Shown here: positions 56,590 through 64,000 of the stretch, in pieces
Numbering within the stretch: the first letter of the stretch is position 1
How the letters are laid out: each line of letters opens with the position of its first letter
Source: an uncultured Sphingomonadaceae bacterium
GTDB taxonomy: Bacteria > Pseudomonadota > Alphaproteobacteria > Sphingomonadales > Sphingomonadaceae
Assembly (NCBI GenBank): GCA_947497085.1
Contig: CANMFE010000004.1
Coordinates: 186,001 to 250,000, forward strand
Reading direction: 5' to 3'
DNA: 64,000 nt
Translations under genes and position numbers: made by a program
The notes under the pieces: generated by a model
What the model saw: the letters and a program-made list of their open reading frames with translations, nothing else
Database searches by the model: none
What the model was told of the DNA's origin: nothing

Positions 56590-57852
56590 ATGGACGCACC
56601 GACTTCACATCGCGGCAGGCACCTGGTTCAGGCGGATAGGGGTTTTTTGACCGGCAATGGGTTTTTTGCACGTGCCCTGGGGATGGGTCTTGAAAGAATA
56701 TTGGACCGGATTGACGCTGGTCTTGAGCATGGCGCGATAGACGGAACACTGCCTGATGGTACGCGGCGTATGCTTGGCGGACGCGGTCCGGGACCGACTG
56801 CAATTGTGAAGTTGAATAACTGGCATGCACTGGTCCGTTTGGCACGTTCGGGTTCAGTTGGCTGGTACAAGGCCTGGGAGCAGGGTGAATGGGAAAGCCC
56901 GGATCCTGTGCCCCTTTTCGACCTGTTCGTACGCAACCGCAAGGGTCTGGGTTCCACTGCACGGGCCAGCGGAATATCGCGGCTTGTCAATGCGGCGGCG
57001 CATTTCCTGCGCCGTAACAGCCGGGGCGGTGCGCGTAAAAATATCGGTTTTCACTATGATCTGGGCAATGACTTCTATTCTGCCTGGCTTGATGAAACCA
57101 TGACCTATTCAAGCGCACTGTTTGCAGAGCCAATATCTGCCGGTGAACAGCTTTGCGATGCACAGCGGCGCAAGATGGAGCATATTGCGGATCGCCTGCA
57201 ACTGTCCAAAGGGGCAAGCGTACTTGAAATCGGTTGTGGCTGGGGCGCTATGTCGCGCCACCTTGCGCAGGAAAAAGGCGCGCATGTGACCGCGATAACC
57301 TTGTCCGAAGAGCAAAGAAAGCATGCCGAGCAATTGCGCGGTAATTTGCCGATTGACTACCGTCTGATAGATTACCGTGATGTCGAGGGACAGTTTGACG
57401 CCATTGTCAGTGTCGAAATGGTGGAGGCTGTCGGCCAGCAATACTGGCCTGCCTATCTGGACGCGATTGCGGCCAGGTTGAAGCCTGGCGGCCGCGCGGC
57501 ATTGCAATATATCAGCATCGCTGATGATGTATTTGAAAGCTATGCACGCAGCGCGGATTTCATCCAGACCTATATATTTCCGGGTGGCATGCTGCTTTCG
57601 GAAAGCCGTTTTCAAAAACTTGCTGCAGAACGCGGGCTGCAATGGGAGGACCAGCGCGGCTTTGGGCTACATTATGCCGAAACCCTGAAGCGCTGGCGCA
57701 CCAATTTTGACAAAGCGGTTGATGCCGGCGGTTTGCCGGAAGGGTTTGATTCCTATTTCGTGCGGTTATGGCGCTATTATCTGATGTATTGCGAAGGCGG
57801 TTTCCGAGGTGGCGGGATAAATGTAGGCCAGGTAACGCTGGTAAAACAATGA
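56590..57852 (+). CDS. cfa: Cyclopropane-fatty-acyl-phospholipid synthase
   Basis: Cfa transfers a methylene group from SAM to unsaturated chains of membrane phospholipids, protecting cells in stationary phase and acid. From ATG 56590 the 420-aa protein has an N-terminal lipid-binding domain (about 1-130) and a SAM domain with VLEIGCGWGAMSRHLA, the active-site region YDLGNDFYSAWLDETMTYS, and SVEMVEAVG. An upstream ATG at 56554 adds twelve residues. The following serine hydrolase lipoprotein begins 18 nt later, so the two are probably one unit. Confidence 0.93.
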   Translation: MDAPTSHRGRHLVQADRGFLTGNGFFARALGMGLERILDRIDAGLEHGAIDGTLPDGTRRMLGGRGPGPTAIVKLNNWHALVRLARSGSVGWYKAWEQGEWESPDPVPLFDLFVRNRKGLGSTARASGISRLVNAAAHFLRRNSRGGARKNIGFHYDLGNDFYSAWLDETMTYSSALFAEPISAGEQLCDAQRRKMEHIADRLQLSKGASVLEIGCGWGAMSRHLAQEKGAHVTAITLSEEQRKHAEQLRGNLPIDYRLIDYRDVEGQFDAIVSVEMVEAVGQQYWPAYLDAIAARLKPGGRAALQYISIADDVFESYARSADFIQTYIFPGGMLLSESRFQKLAAERGLQWEDQRGFGLHYAETLKRWRTNFDKAVDAGGLPEGFDSYFVRLWRYYLMYCEGGFRGGGINVGQVTLVKQ

Positions 57853-57870
57853 CTGGGTGGGGAGAGCATA

Positions 57871-59103
57871 ATGCGAATTTTAGGTCTTTTGGCGGGATCG
57901 GCAATGCTGCTTGCCCTGCCTGCATGCGACGCGGTCAAGCGGGTGGCGGCAGATGCTGCCGGCCTGCCCACGGATGAGAACGTGCTTTTCTGGACCCAGG
58001 ACCAGCGCGACAACGCATTTCGGCAGATGGACAACCTGACCACCACACGCACCATTTCTGCCGGTGAGGAGACCTATGACCTGGCGCAAGGGGCACCGCT
58101 GGATCTTGGCGCCTGGAGCAGCGAGGGCCATGAATGGACGCTCGGCAAGTATATGGCGGATCAGCGCAATGCGGGCCTGATTATCCTGCATGACGGGAAA
58201 ATCCGGTCAGAAGCCTATGAGCTGGATTATGCCTCTGATGGACGCTGGACCAGTTTTTCCGTGGCAAAATCGCTGGTATCGACACTGGTGGGCGCGGCGG
58301 TGCATGATGGGTATATCACGTCGCTCGACGACCCGCTTACAGACTATATTCCCGAATTAAGCGACAGCGGATATGATGGCGTTACGGTCCGCCAGCTTCT
58401 GACCATGACATCAGGTGTGAAATGGAATGAGGATTATGCGGACCCGGATTCAGATGTCGCCAAATTCAACACGACAAAGTCAAAAGACGGCGACAATCCG
58501 ATACTGACCTATATGGCGACACTGGAACGTGAAGCGGAGCCGGGCGCGCGCTGGCAGTATAACACTGGAGAAACCAATCTGATCGGGGTGCTGGTGGCCA
58601 AAGCCACCGGCAAGACGCTCTCGAATTATCTGTCTGAAAAAATCTGGCAGCCATTCGGTATGCAGATGGACGCGGAATGGATATTGAATGATGGTGGTTT
58701 TGAGATCGGTGGGTGCTGTATCTCTGCAGCATTGCGCGACTATGCGCTGTTCGGGCAATTTGTGGTTGAAGGCGGCAAGGCGAATGGCAGGCAGGTTGTT
58801 CCCGATGGCTGGTTTGCGAATGCAGGCACGAAGCAGGCGGATATTGGCCTGCCGGGCAAAGGCTATGGCTATCAATGGTGGACCTATGATGATGGTAGTT
58901 TTGCCGCGCAGGGCATTTTCGGACAGGGCATATTTGTCGATCCGACACGCAGGCTGGTGATTGCGACCAATGGCAACTGGCCCGAAGCCACCAATGACCG
59001 GTTAAAGCAGGAGCGTGATATTTTTTACCGGCATGTGCAATCGGTTATCGACGGGGAGGCTGAGGTTGAACCTGAGGTTGGCGCTACAGCTGCACCCGAA
59101 TAG
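57871..59103 (+). CDS. Serine hydrolase lipoprotein (class C beta-lactamase-like)
   Basis: The 410-aa protein has a lipoprotein signal (LLALPAC, Cys20 as the modified residue) and a beta-lactamase/penicillin-binding-like domain. The nucleophile motif SxxK is in FSVAKSLVST, and YNTGE is the second active-site motif (YxN type with T in the third place). Such proteins are esterases, carboxypeptidases or D-aminopeptidases rather than proven beta-lactamases. It lies behind cfa with a 18-nt gap and converges with the SDR gene at 59107. No resistance claim is justified. Confidence 0.87.
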   Translation: MRILGLLAGSAMLLALPACDAVKRVAADAAGLPTDENVLFWTQDQRDNAFRQMDNLTTTRTISAGEETYDLAQGAPLDLGAWSSEGHEWTLGKYMADQRNAGLIILHDGKIRSEAYELDYASDGRWTSFSVAKSLVSTLVGAAVHDGYITSLDDPLTDYIPELSDSGYDGVTVRQLLTMTSGVKWNEDYADPDSDVAKFNTTKSKDGDNPILTYMATLEREAEPGARWQYNTGETNLIGVLVAKATGKTLSNYLSEKIWQPFGMQMDAEWILNDGGFEIGGCCISAALRDYALFGQFVVEGGKANGRQVVPDGWFANAGTKQADIGLPGKGYGYQWWTYDDGSFAAQGIFGQGIFVDPTRRLVIATNGNWPEATNDRLKQERDIFYRHVQSVIDGEAEVEPEVGATAAPE

Positions 59104-59106
59104 CGA

Positions 59107-59823
59107 CTAACTGCCGTTTTCGATTTCCAGGCGAACATTGGTTTCAAAATCGCTGGAAAGCAGCTCTGCAATCTGCTTGGCCGCGACATCGGCGGTCTTG
59201 AGCGTTTGCGGGTCTTCCCCTGGATAGGCCTGCGCGCGCATTTTGGTGCGTGTGCGGCCTGGGTCGACAATTGCAGTGCGGATTGCCGTCATATTGCGCG
59301 TTTCCTCGCCATAGGATGTGACGAGCGTTTCCAGCGCAGATTTTGATGCTGCATATGCACCCCAATAGGCGCGCGGGGATTTCGCGACAGAGCTGGTCAG
59401 CGCGACAACCCGCGCATTCTTGCTTTTGCGCAGCATAACGTCGAAATTTGCAATCATCGCCTGCTGGGCCATCAGGTTAAGTGTGATGACACGGTTGAAT
59501 TCCTGTCCGTCTATTGTGGGCACACCCGTCAAAGTGCCCAGCATGGCCGCGTTCAGCACCAGGATATCAAGTGTATCCCAGCGGCCTGATACAGCCTGGG
59601 CGAGCCGTGAAATACTCTCAGGATCAGTCAGGTCAAGCGGCGCAATCGTGGCACTGCCGCCTGCAGCATGAATCGCTTCTTCGACCTGCTCAAGATCACC
59701 ACTGGTGCGCGCTGTCAGTATGACATGCGCGCCCTGTGCGGCGAGCGTTTTGGCTATTTCCGCACCGATACCGCGGCTCGCGCCTGTAACCAGCGCCAAC
59801 TGTCCGTCAAACATGCCCGCCAT
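59107..59823 (-). CDS. SDR family NAD(P)-dependent oxidoreductase
   Basis: The 238-aa short-chain dehydrogenase has TGASRGIGAEIA near residues 14-25, the catalytic Ser in LTSSVAKSP and YAASKSA with Tyr and Lys. The N-A-A-M sequence (VLNAAMLG) replaces the usual NNAG. Its start overlaps the purF stop by one base on the minus strand, the typical alphaproteobacterial purF-SDR pair. Its substrate is unknown; the conserved position suggests a link that is not understood. Confidence 0.9.
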   Translation of the reverse strand: MAGMFDGQLALVTGASRGIGAEIAKTLAAQGAHVILTARTSGDLEQVEEAIHAAGGSATIAPLDLTDPESISRLAQAVSGRWDTLDILVLNAAMLGTLTGVPTIDGQEFNRVITLNLMAQQAMIANFDVMLRKSKNARVVALTSSVAKSPRAYWGAYAASKSALETLVTSYGEETRNMTAIRTAIVDPGRTRTKMRAQAYPGEDPQTLKTADVAAKQIAELLSSDFETNVRLEIENGS

Positions 59824-61280
59824 TATCCGAGTCTTTCTGCCAGTAATGTAAGTTGATCGGGTTGCTCCCGCTCATCCAGGTCGGTAAGCGTCGTGGGATA
59901 GGCTCCTGTAAAACAGGCATCACAAAAGCTGGGCTTGGCTGCGTCACGTGATGTCTCGCCAAGTGCCCGGTAAAGACCTTCAATAGACAGGAAAGATAGA
60001 CTATCTGCCTGTATATATTCCCGCATTTGTTCGATGGATTTTTGTGCGGCGAGCAGTTTTTTACGTTCCGGCGTATCCACACCGTAAAAACAGCTATGCT
60101 GGGTGGGCGGGCTGGCGATACGCATATGCACCTCCGCTGCGCCTGCATCGCGCATCATCTGCACGATTTTAAGCGATGTTGTGCCGCGTACGATGGAATC
60201 ATCAATCAGCACGATTTTCTTGCCTGTCACCAGCGGTTTATTGGCGTTATGCTTAAGCTTGACGCCCAGATGCCGGACGCCATCGCCTGGTTGAATGAAC
60301 GTACGCCCGACATAGTGCGAGCGGATAATGCCAAGCTCGAACGGGATACCCGATTCCTGCGCATAACCAATGGCAGCGGGTGTTCCGCTATCGGGTACCG
60401 GTATCACTAGGTCGGCATCGACCGGGTTTTCCGCAGCAAGCTGCGCGCCGATTTCCTTGCGCACGGTATAAACCGAGGACCCATCCACAATCGAATCGGG
60501 GCGTGAGAAATAGACATGCTCAAATATGCATGGGCGGGCGGGTTGTTTGCCAAACGGATGATGCGAGCGCACTTCGCCATTGGTGACGACGATCAGTTCA
60601 CCTGGTTCCACGCTACGCTCATATTCCGCACCAACAATATCCAGTGCCACGGTCTCAGAAGCGAATATGATGGCATCGCCCAAGCGGCCCATCACCAATG
60701 GACGGATGCCCAGTGGATCACGGCAGGCAATCATGCCTTCATTGGTCATGCAGATCAGCGAATAGGCGCCCTCAACCTGCTTGAGCGCATCAATAAACCG
60801 GTCGAGCAGTGTGCGATAGCGCGACGTTGCGACAAGATGGATGATGGTTTCTGTGTCTGAAGTGGACTGGAATATCGAACCATGCCGCACAAGTTCGTGC
60901 CGCAGCTTCATAGCATTGGATATATTGCCATTATGTGCCACGGCGAAGCCGCCCGATGCCAGCTCGGCATAAAGTGGCTGCACATTGCGCAGGGCCGTTT
61001 CGCCGGTTGTTGAATAACGGACATGGCCGCAGGCCGTTTCGCCTTTCAGCGCGCCCACAACATCGCCGCTGTCGAAATTACCGGCGACATGGCCAAGCGC
61101 GCGGTGGGTGTGGAATTCCTTGCCATCAAAGCTGGTAATCCCCGCGGCTTCCTGCCCCCGGTGTTGCAGGGCGTGCAACCCCAGCGCCACCATGGCCGCC
61201 GCATCCGCTGCGCCAGAAACGCCGAACACACCGCATTCTTCACGAAGCTTGTCATCATCAAAAGGGTGGGTCGTAATCAT
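59823..61280 (-). CDS. purF: Amidophosphoribosyltransferase
   Basis: PurF makes 5-phosphoribosylamine from PRPP and glutamine, the first committed step of purine synthesis. The 485-aa precursor has a short leader (MITTHPFDDDKLREE) before the glutaminase nucleophile Cys16 (CGVFG), removed to expose the cysteine. The phosphoribosyltransferase motif VLIDDSIVRGTTS is present, as are the Fe-S cluster cysteines expected in the Bacillus-type enzyme (later CFYGVD and CDACFTG). It is divergent from hisI with about 130 bp between. Confidence 0.95.
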   Translation of the reverse strand: MITTHPFDDDKLREECGVFGVSGAADAAAMVALGLHALQHRGQEAAGITSFDGKEFHTHRALGHVAGNFDSGDVVGALKGETACGHVRYSTTGETALRNVQPLYAELASGGFAVAHNGNISNAMKLRHELVRHGSIFQSTSDTETIIHLVATSRYRTLLDRFIDALKQVEGAYSLICMTNEGMIACRDPLGIRPLVMGRLGDAIIFASETVALDIVGAEYERSVEPGELIVVTNGEVRSHHPFGKQPARPCIFEHVYFSRPDSIVDGSSVYTVRKEIGAQLAAENPVDADLVIPVPDSGTPAAIGYAQESGIPFELGIIRSHYVGRTFIQPGDGVRHLGVKLKHNANKPLVTGKKIVLIDDSIVRGTTSLKIVQMMRDAGAAEVHMRIASPPTQHSCFYGVDTPERKKLLAAQKSIEQMREYIQADSLSFLSIEGLYRALGETSRDAAKPSFCDACFTGAYPTTLTDLDEREQPDQLTLLAERLG

Positions 61281-61422
61281 AGCCGAAAGAATCCCTTGCC
61301 AGACGAGTGCCGACCTATAGGCCGCTGGAAAGCATTTGTCTTCCCCCTGTCATAAAAAAGGGCAAAATCATCAGGGGTAAATATTTTGCCGTGTTTGATT
61401 TGAGTTTATGTGCGGGGTTGTT

Positions 61423-61794
61423 ATGCATAACCCCATGAACAAAGAACGCGAAACGGGGCTGACGCTCAATCCGAAATATGATGCCCACGGGCTGGTGACT
61501 GCTGTCATTACAGACAGTCAGAGCAAGGACGTGCTCATGATCGGGCACATGAATGCGCAGGCGCTGCAAAAAACAGTGGCAAGTGATATCGTCCATTTCT
61601 TTTCCCGCTCGCGTCAGACTCTCTGGATGAAAGGGGAAACGTCGGGCAATTTCCTGCACGTGGTGGATATACGCATTGATTGCGATCAGGATGCCTTGTG
61701 GATCGTCGCCAAGCCTGCCGGACCAACATGCCATACAGGCGCCAGCTCCTGTTTTTACCGGCGCGTGACAGAAGATGGACTTGAGCAAGTCTAG
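61423..61794 (+). CDS. hisI: Phosphoribosyl-AMP cyclohydrolase
   Basis: HisI opens the adenine ring of phosphoribosyl-AMP in histidine synthesis. The product of 123 aa from ATG 61423 contains the family core [39 protein letters not shown] and the metal cysteines in CDQDA and CHTGASSC. Three ATGs (61408, 61423, 61435) are possible; GGGG upstream favours 61423, though [11 protein letters not shown] at 61435 matches family starts. It stands apart from other his genes, as usual in this class. Confidence 0.92.
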   Translation: MHNPMNKERETGLTLNPKYDAHGLVTAVITDSQSKDVLMIGHMNAQALQKTVASDIVHFFSRSRQTLWMKGETSGNFLHVVDIRIDCDQDALWIVAKPAGPTCHTGASSCFYRRVTEDGLEQV

Positions 61795-61852
61795 GCTCTT
61801 GCCGTAACGGAATCATCTTGACGTTTACGTTAGCGTTAGCTATGAATGATGC

Positions 61853-62284
61853 ATGAGCAATCATTCAAACCATGCCACATTGGAAACACCCGATATCCAT
61901 AACCGGGAGCAGTTTTCCATATCTGATCTTTCGAGTGAATTCGGTGTTACGGCACGTGCGCTGCGTTTTTACGAGGATGAAGGATTGATTTCACCTGAGC
62001 GCAATGGCCTGACCCGCGTATATTCCAAGCGCGACAGGGCGCGGTTGGCATGGATTATGCGAGCCAAGAATGTTGGCTTCTCGCTGAATGAAATTCGCGA
62101 GATGATTGACTTGTATGACATGGGCGATGACCGCAGCGAGCAGCGCCGTTTTACGATCAAGAAGTGCCGCGAAAGGGTTGCTATCATGCGCAAGCAGAAG
62201 GCAGACCTGGACAGCGCGATCAAGGAACTTTCCGATTTTATTGAAACAGTTGAACAGGTTGAGGCGGAAGCATCAACGGACTGA
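61853..62284 (+). CDS. MerR family transcriptional regulator
   Basis: The 143-aa protein has a MerR DNA-binding domain (SISDLSSEFGVTARALRFYEDEGLISPER, about residues 20-50) and a coiled coil (about 90-130) with no metal-binding cysteines at the end. It lies 70 bp before an acyl-CoA dehydrogenase on the same strand, as do LiuR/PsrA-like MerR regulators of acyl-CoA catabolic genes. Autoregulation and control of the following gene are likely. Effector unknown. Confidence 0.88.
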   Translation: MSNHSNHATLETPDIHNREQFSISDLSSEFGVTARALRFYEDEGLISPERNGLTRVYSKRDRARLAWIMRAKNVGFSLNEIREMIDLYDMGDDRSEQRRFTIKKCRERVAIMRKQKADLDSAIKELSDFIETVEQVEAEASTD

Positions 62285-62356
62285 ACAACGAATTTAAACC
62301 TCTCTGGTGGCGATCCGCCGTCATGATTGAAATGCACAAACCCAAAAGGAACAGAC

Positions 62357-64000
62357 ATGCCACAATATAATCCGCCAGTACGCGATACACAGTTCGTCTT
62401 GAACGAAGTTCTCGGTCTTGAAAAATTGACGAATCTGCCTGGTTTTGAGAATGCATCAGCGGATATGACTGACGCTGTGCTGAGCGAGGGCGGTAAGTTT
62501 GTGGCAGAAGTGCTGTTCCCGCTCAATCAGTCTGGCGATGAGGAAGGCTGCACACGCCATGAAGATGGCAGTGTGACAACGCCGAAAGGTTTCAAGGAAG
62601 CATTTGACCAGTACCGTGAAGCAGGTTGGGGCACATTGGCCGCACCGGAAGAGTTTGGCGGGCAGGGGTTGCCACATGCTATCGGCTTTGCGTTCGAAGA
62701 ATATATGATGTCGGGCAACATGGCTTTTGCCATGTATCCTGGTCTCACCAATGGCGCGATTTCAGCAATTCTTGCCAAGGGCAGCGACGAGCAAAAAGCC
62801 AAATATGTACCGAATATGGTGTCGGGCAAATGGGGCGGCACCATGAACCTGACCGAGCCGCATTGCGGTACAGATCTGGGCCTGATCCGCACCAAGGCGG
62901 AGCCTGTAGGTGATGGCAGCTACAAGATTAGCGGTACCAAGATTTTCATCTCTTCCGGTGAACATGACATGGCGGAGAATATTATCCATCTTGTACTCGC
63001 AAAAACACCTGATGCGCCGGACAGCGTGAAGGGCATTTCCCTCTTTATCGTACCCAAATTCATGGTCGGCGATGATGGAGAGCTTGGCGAGCGCAATCCG
63101 GTGACCTGTGGATCGATCGAGCATAAGATGGGTATCCATGGCAATTCGACTTGCGTCATGAATTATGACGGTGCGATCGGTTATATGGTGGGTGAGGAGA
63201 ATAAGGGCCTTGCCGCCATGTTCATCATGATGAATGCCGCACGTCTTGGCGTGGGTATTCAGGGGTTGGGTGTTGGCGAAGTCGCTTACCAGAATGGCGT
63301 GCAATATGCGAAAGATCGCCGCCAGGGCAGGGCGCTGACTGGTCCCGAAGATACGGACGAAAAAGCGGACACACTATTCGTGCACCCCGATGTGCGCCGC
63401 ATGTTGATGGAAGCCAAGTCGCTGACTGAAGGCCTGCGCGCGCTATGCCTATGGGGCGGATTGCAGGTGGACCTGACACACAAGGCGCAGACTGAGGAAG
63501 AACGTCAGACTGCCGACGACCTGATCAGCCTGCTCACACCTGTTATCAAAGGTTATGGCACGGATAAGGGCTATGAAATTGCCACAAATATGCAGCAGGT
63601 GTATGGCGGCCATGGCTATATATCCGAATGGGGCATGGAACAATATGTGCGAGATGCCCGCATCGCCATGATCTATGAAGGCACCAACGGTGTGCAGGCC
63701 ATGGACCTAGTTGGCCGCAAGCTGGCACAAAATGGTGGCCGCGCGGTGCAGCTGTTCTTCAAAATTGTCGACGAAGAATGTGCCGATGCCAAAGGTAACG
63801 AGAAACTGGCCGCATTTGCTGAACATCTGGAAAAAGCAAATGGCCAGCTGAAAGCTGCGACCATGTGGTTCATGCAAAACGGTATGCAAAACCCGAACAA
63901 TGTGGGCGCAGGTGCGCATGCATATATGCACATCATGGGTATTGTCGCGCTTGGCCTGATGTGGCTGCGCATGGCTAAGGTTGCTGCGGACACGCTTGCT
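62357..64000 (+). CDS. Acyl-CoA dehydrogenase (DmdC/FadE-like), 3' end outside window
   Basis: The frame starts at ATG 62357 (AAAAGGA 8 nt upstream) and is still open at the window end after 548 codons. Visible parts are the N-terminal helical domain, MNLTEPHCGTDLG and KISGTKIFISSGEHD (FAD/substrate region), RLGVGIQGLGVGE, the catalytic-glutamate region MIYEGTNGVQAMDL, and QVYGGHGYISEWG. The length and long C-terminus fit the FadE/3-methylmercaptopropionyl-CoA dehydrogenase (DmdC) group. Its exact substrate is unknown. MerR upstream suggests regulated fatty-acid or dimethylsulfoniopropionate catabolism, the former more likely. Confidence 0.9.
   Translation, partial: MPQYNPPVRDTQFVLNEVLGLEKLTNLPGFENASADMTDAVLSEGGKFVAEVLFPLNQSGDEEGCTRHEDGSVTTPKGFKEAFDQYREAGWGTLAAPEEFGGQGLPHAIGFAFEEYMMSGNMAFAMYPGLTNGAISAILAKGSDEQKAKYVPNMVSGKWGGTMNLTEPHCGTDLGLIRTKAEPVGDGSYKISGTKIFISSGEHDMAENIIHLVLAKTPDAPDSVKGISLFIVPKFMVGDDGELGERNPVTCGSIEHKMGIHGNSTCVMNYDGAIGYMVGEENKGLAAMFIMMNAARLGVGIQGLGVGEVAYQNGVQYAKDRRQGRALTGPEDTDEKADTLFVHPDVRRMLMEAKSLTEGLRALCLWGGLQVDLTHKAQTEEERQTADDLISLLTPVIKGYGTDKGYEIATNMQQVYGGHGYISEWGMEQYVRDARIAMIYEGTNGVQAMDLVGRKLAQNGGRAVQLFFKIVDEECADAKGNEKLAAFAEHLEKANGQLKAATMWFMQNGMQNPNNVGAGAHAYMHIMGIVALGLMWLRMAKVAADTLA

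Noticed and set aside
57871-59103. Antibiotic-resistance beta-lactamase
   Set aside because: The lipoprotein has SxxK and YxT-type motifs of the broad serine hydrolase family, but nothing specific for a class C beta-lactamase.

Overview
The window is a chromosomal segment of an alphaproteobacterium, most likely of the order Sphingomonadales. The evidence is the ChvG-ChvI / HprK / RapZ / partial-PTS regulon beside pckA, KorAB, an acyl carrier protein with the exosortase-A-associated ligase and decarboxylase, DUF3597 and DUF937 proteins, and a Sec-exported YD-repeat (Rhs) protein. The order-level assignment is inference; no rRNA gene is present.

Layout. 1-1615: rimM-trmD-rplS. 1709-8378: asd, a thioredoxin-fold isomerase, an alpha/beta hydrolase, an M2 dipeptidase, an 11-mer-repeat protein and AMP nucleosidase. 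8515-9781: rpsF-rpsR-rplI on the minus strand behind a structured leader. 10016-14901: the fatty-acid cluster fabD-GNAT-fabG-acpP-fabF-mltG. 15016-17415: peroxiredoxin, a 2H phosphoesterase and a ferredoxin-reductase-like flavoprotein. 17601: elongator tRNA-Met. 17678-24479: an accessory island of AT-rich DNA and Rhs genes. 24480-27213: type III polyketide synthase plus methyltransferase, then trxB. 27235-30493: acyl carrier protein, acyl-CoA ligase and PLP decarboxylase. 30593-35183: truA, fmt, recR, def, rmuC. 35195-41215 (minus): chvI-chvG-hprK-rapZ-EIIA-HPr-SpoU methyltransferase-lipoprotein, with pckA divergent. 43171-49541: DUF3597, DUF937, M28 peptidase, guaB, rsmB-like, TPR. 49563-59103: rppH, korA-micropeptide-korB, photolyase, SDR, cfa, serine hydrolase. 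59107-64000: SDR, purF, hisI, MerR regulator and an acyl-CoA dehydrogenase cut by the window end.

The Rhs island is the most distinctive region. A 1404-codon, signal-peptide-bearing YD-repeat gene (18551-22765) carries one in-frame TAA at 20822. Its variable C-terminal tip is followed by a 54-aa membrane protein (candidate immunity). Next comes a promoterless second tip that repeats 234 bp of the Rhs end, with its own 104-aa membrane protein. A third fragment repeats 255 bp of the core. The near-identical repeats would allow tips to be exchanged by recombination. Both tips are Gly/Ala-rich and hydrophobic and both partners are membrane proteins, so a membrane-acting toxin is a reasonable but unproven reading.

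Other points of interest are a 26-codon single-helix membrane peptide overlapping the korA stop and preceding korB; a BpsA/BpsB-like polyketide pair; a peptide deformylase with a Cys/His-rich insertion; a strong hairpin 7 bases before the 2H phosphoesterase start; and dispersed palindromic repeats. Most of the rest is ordinary core genome.
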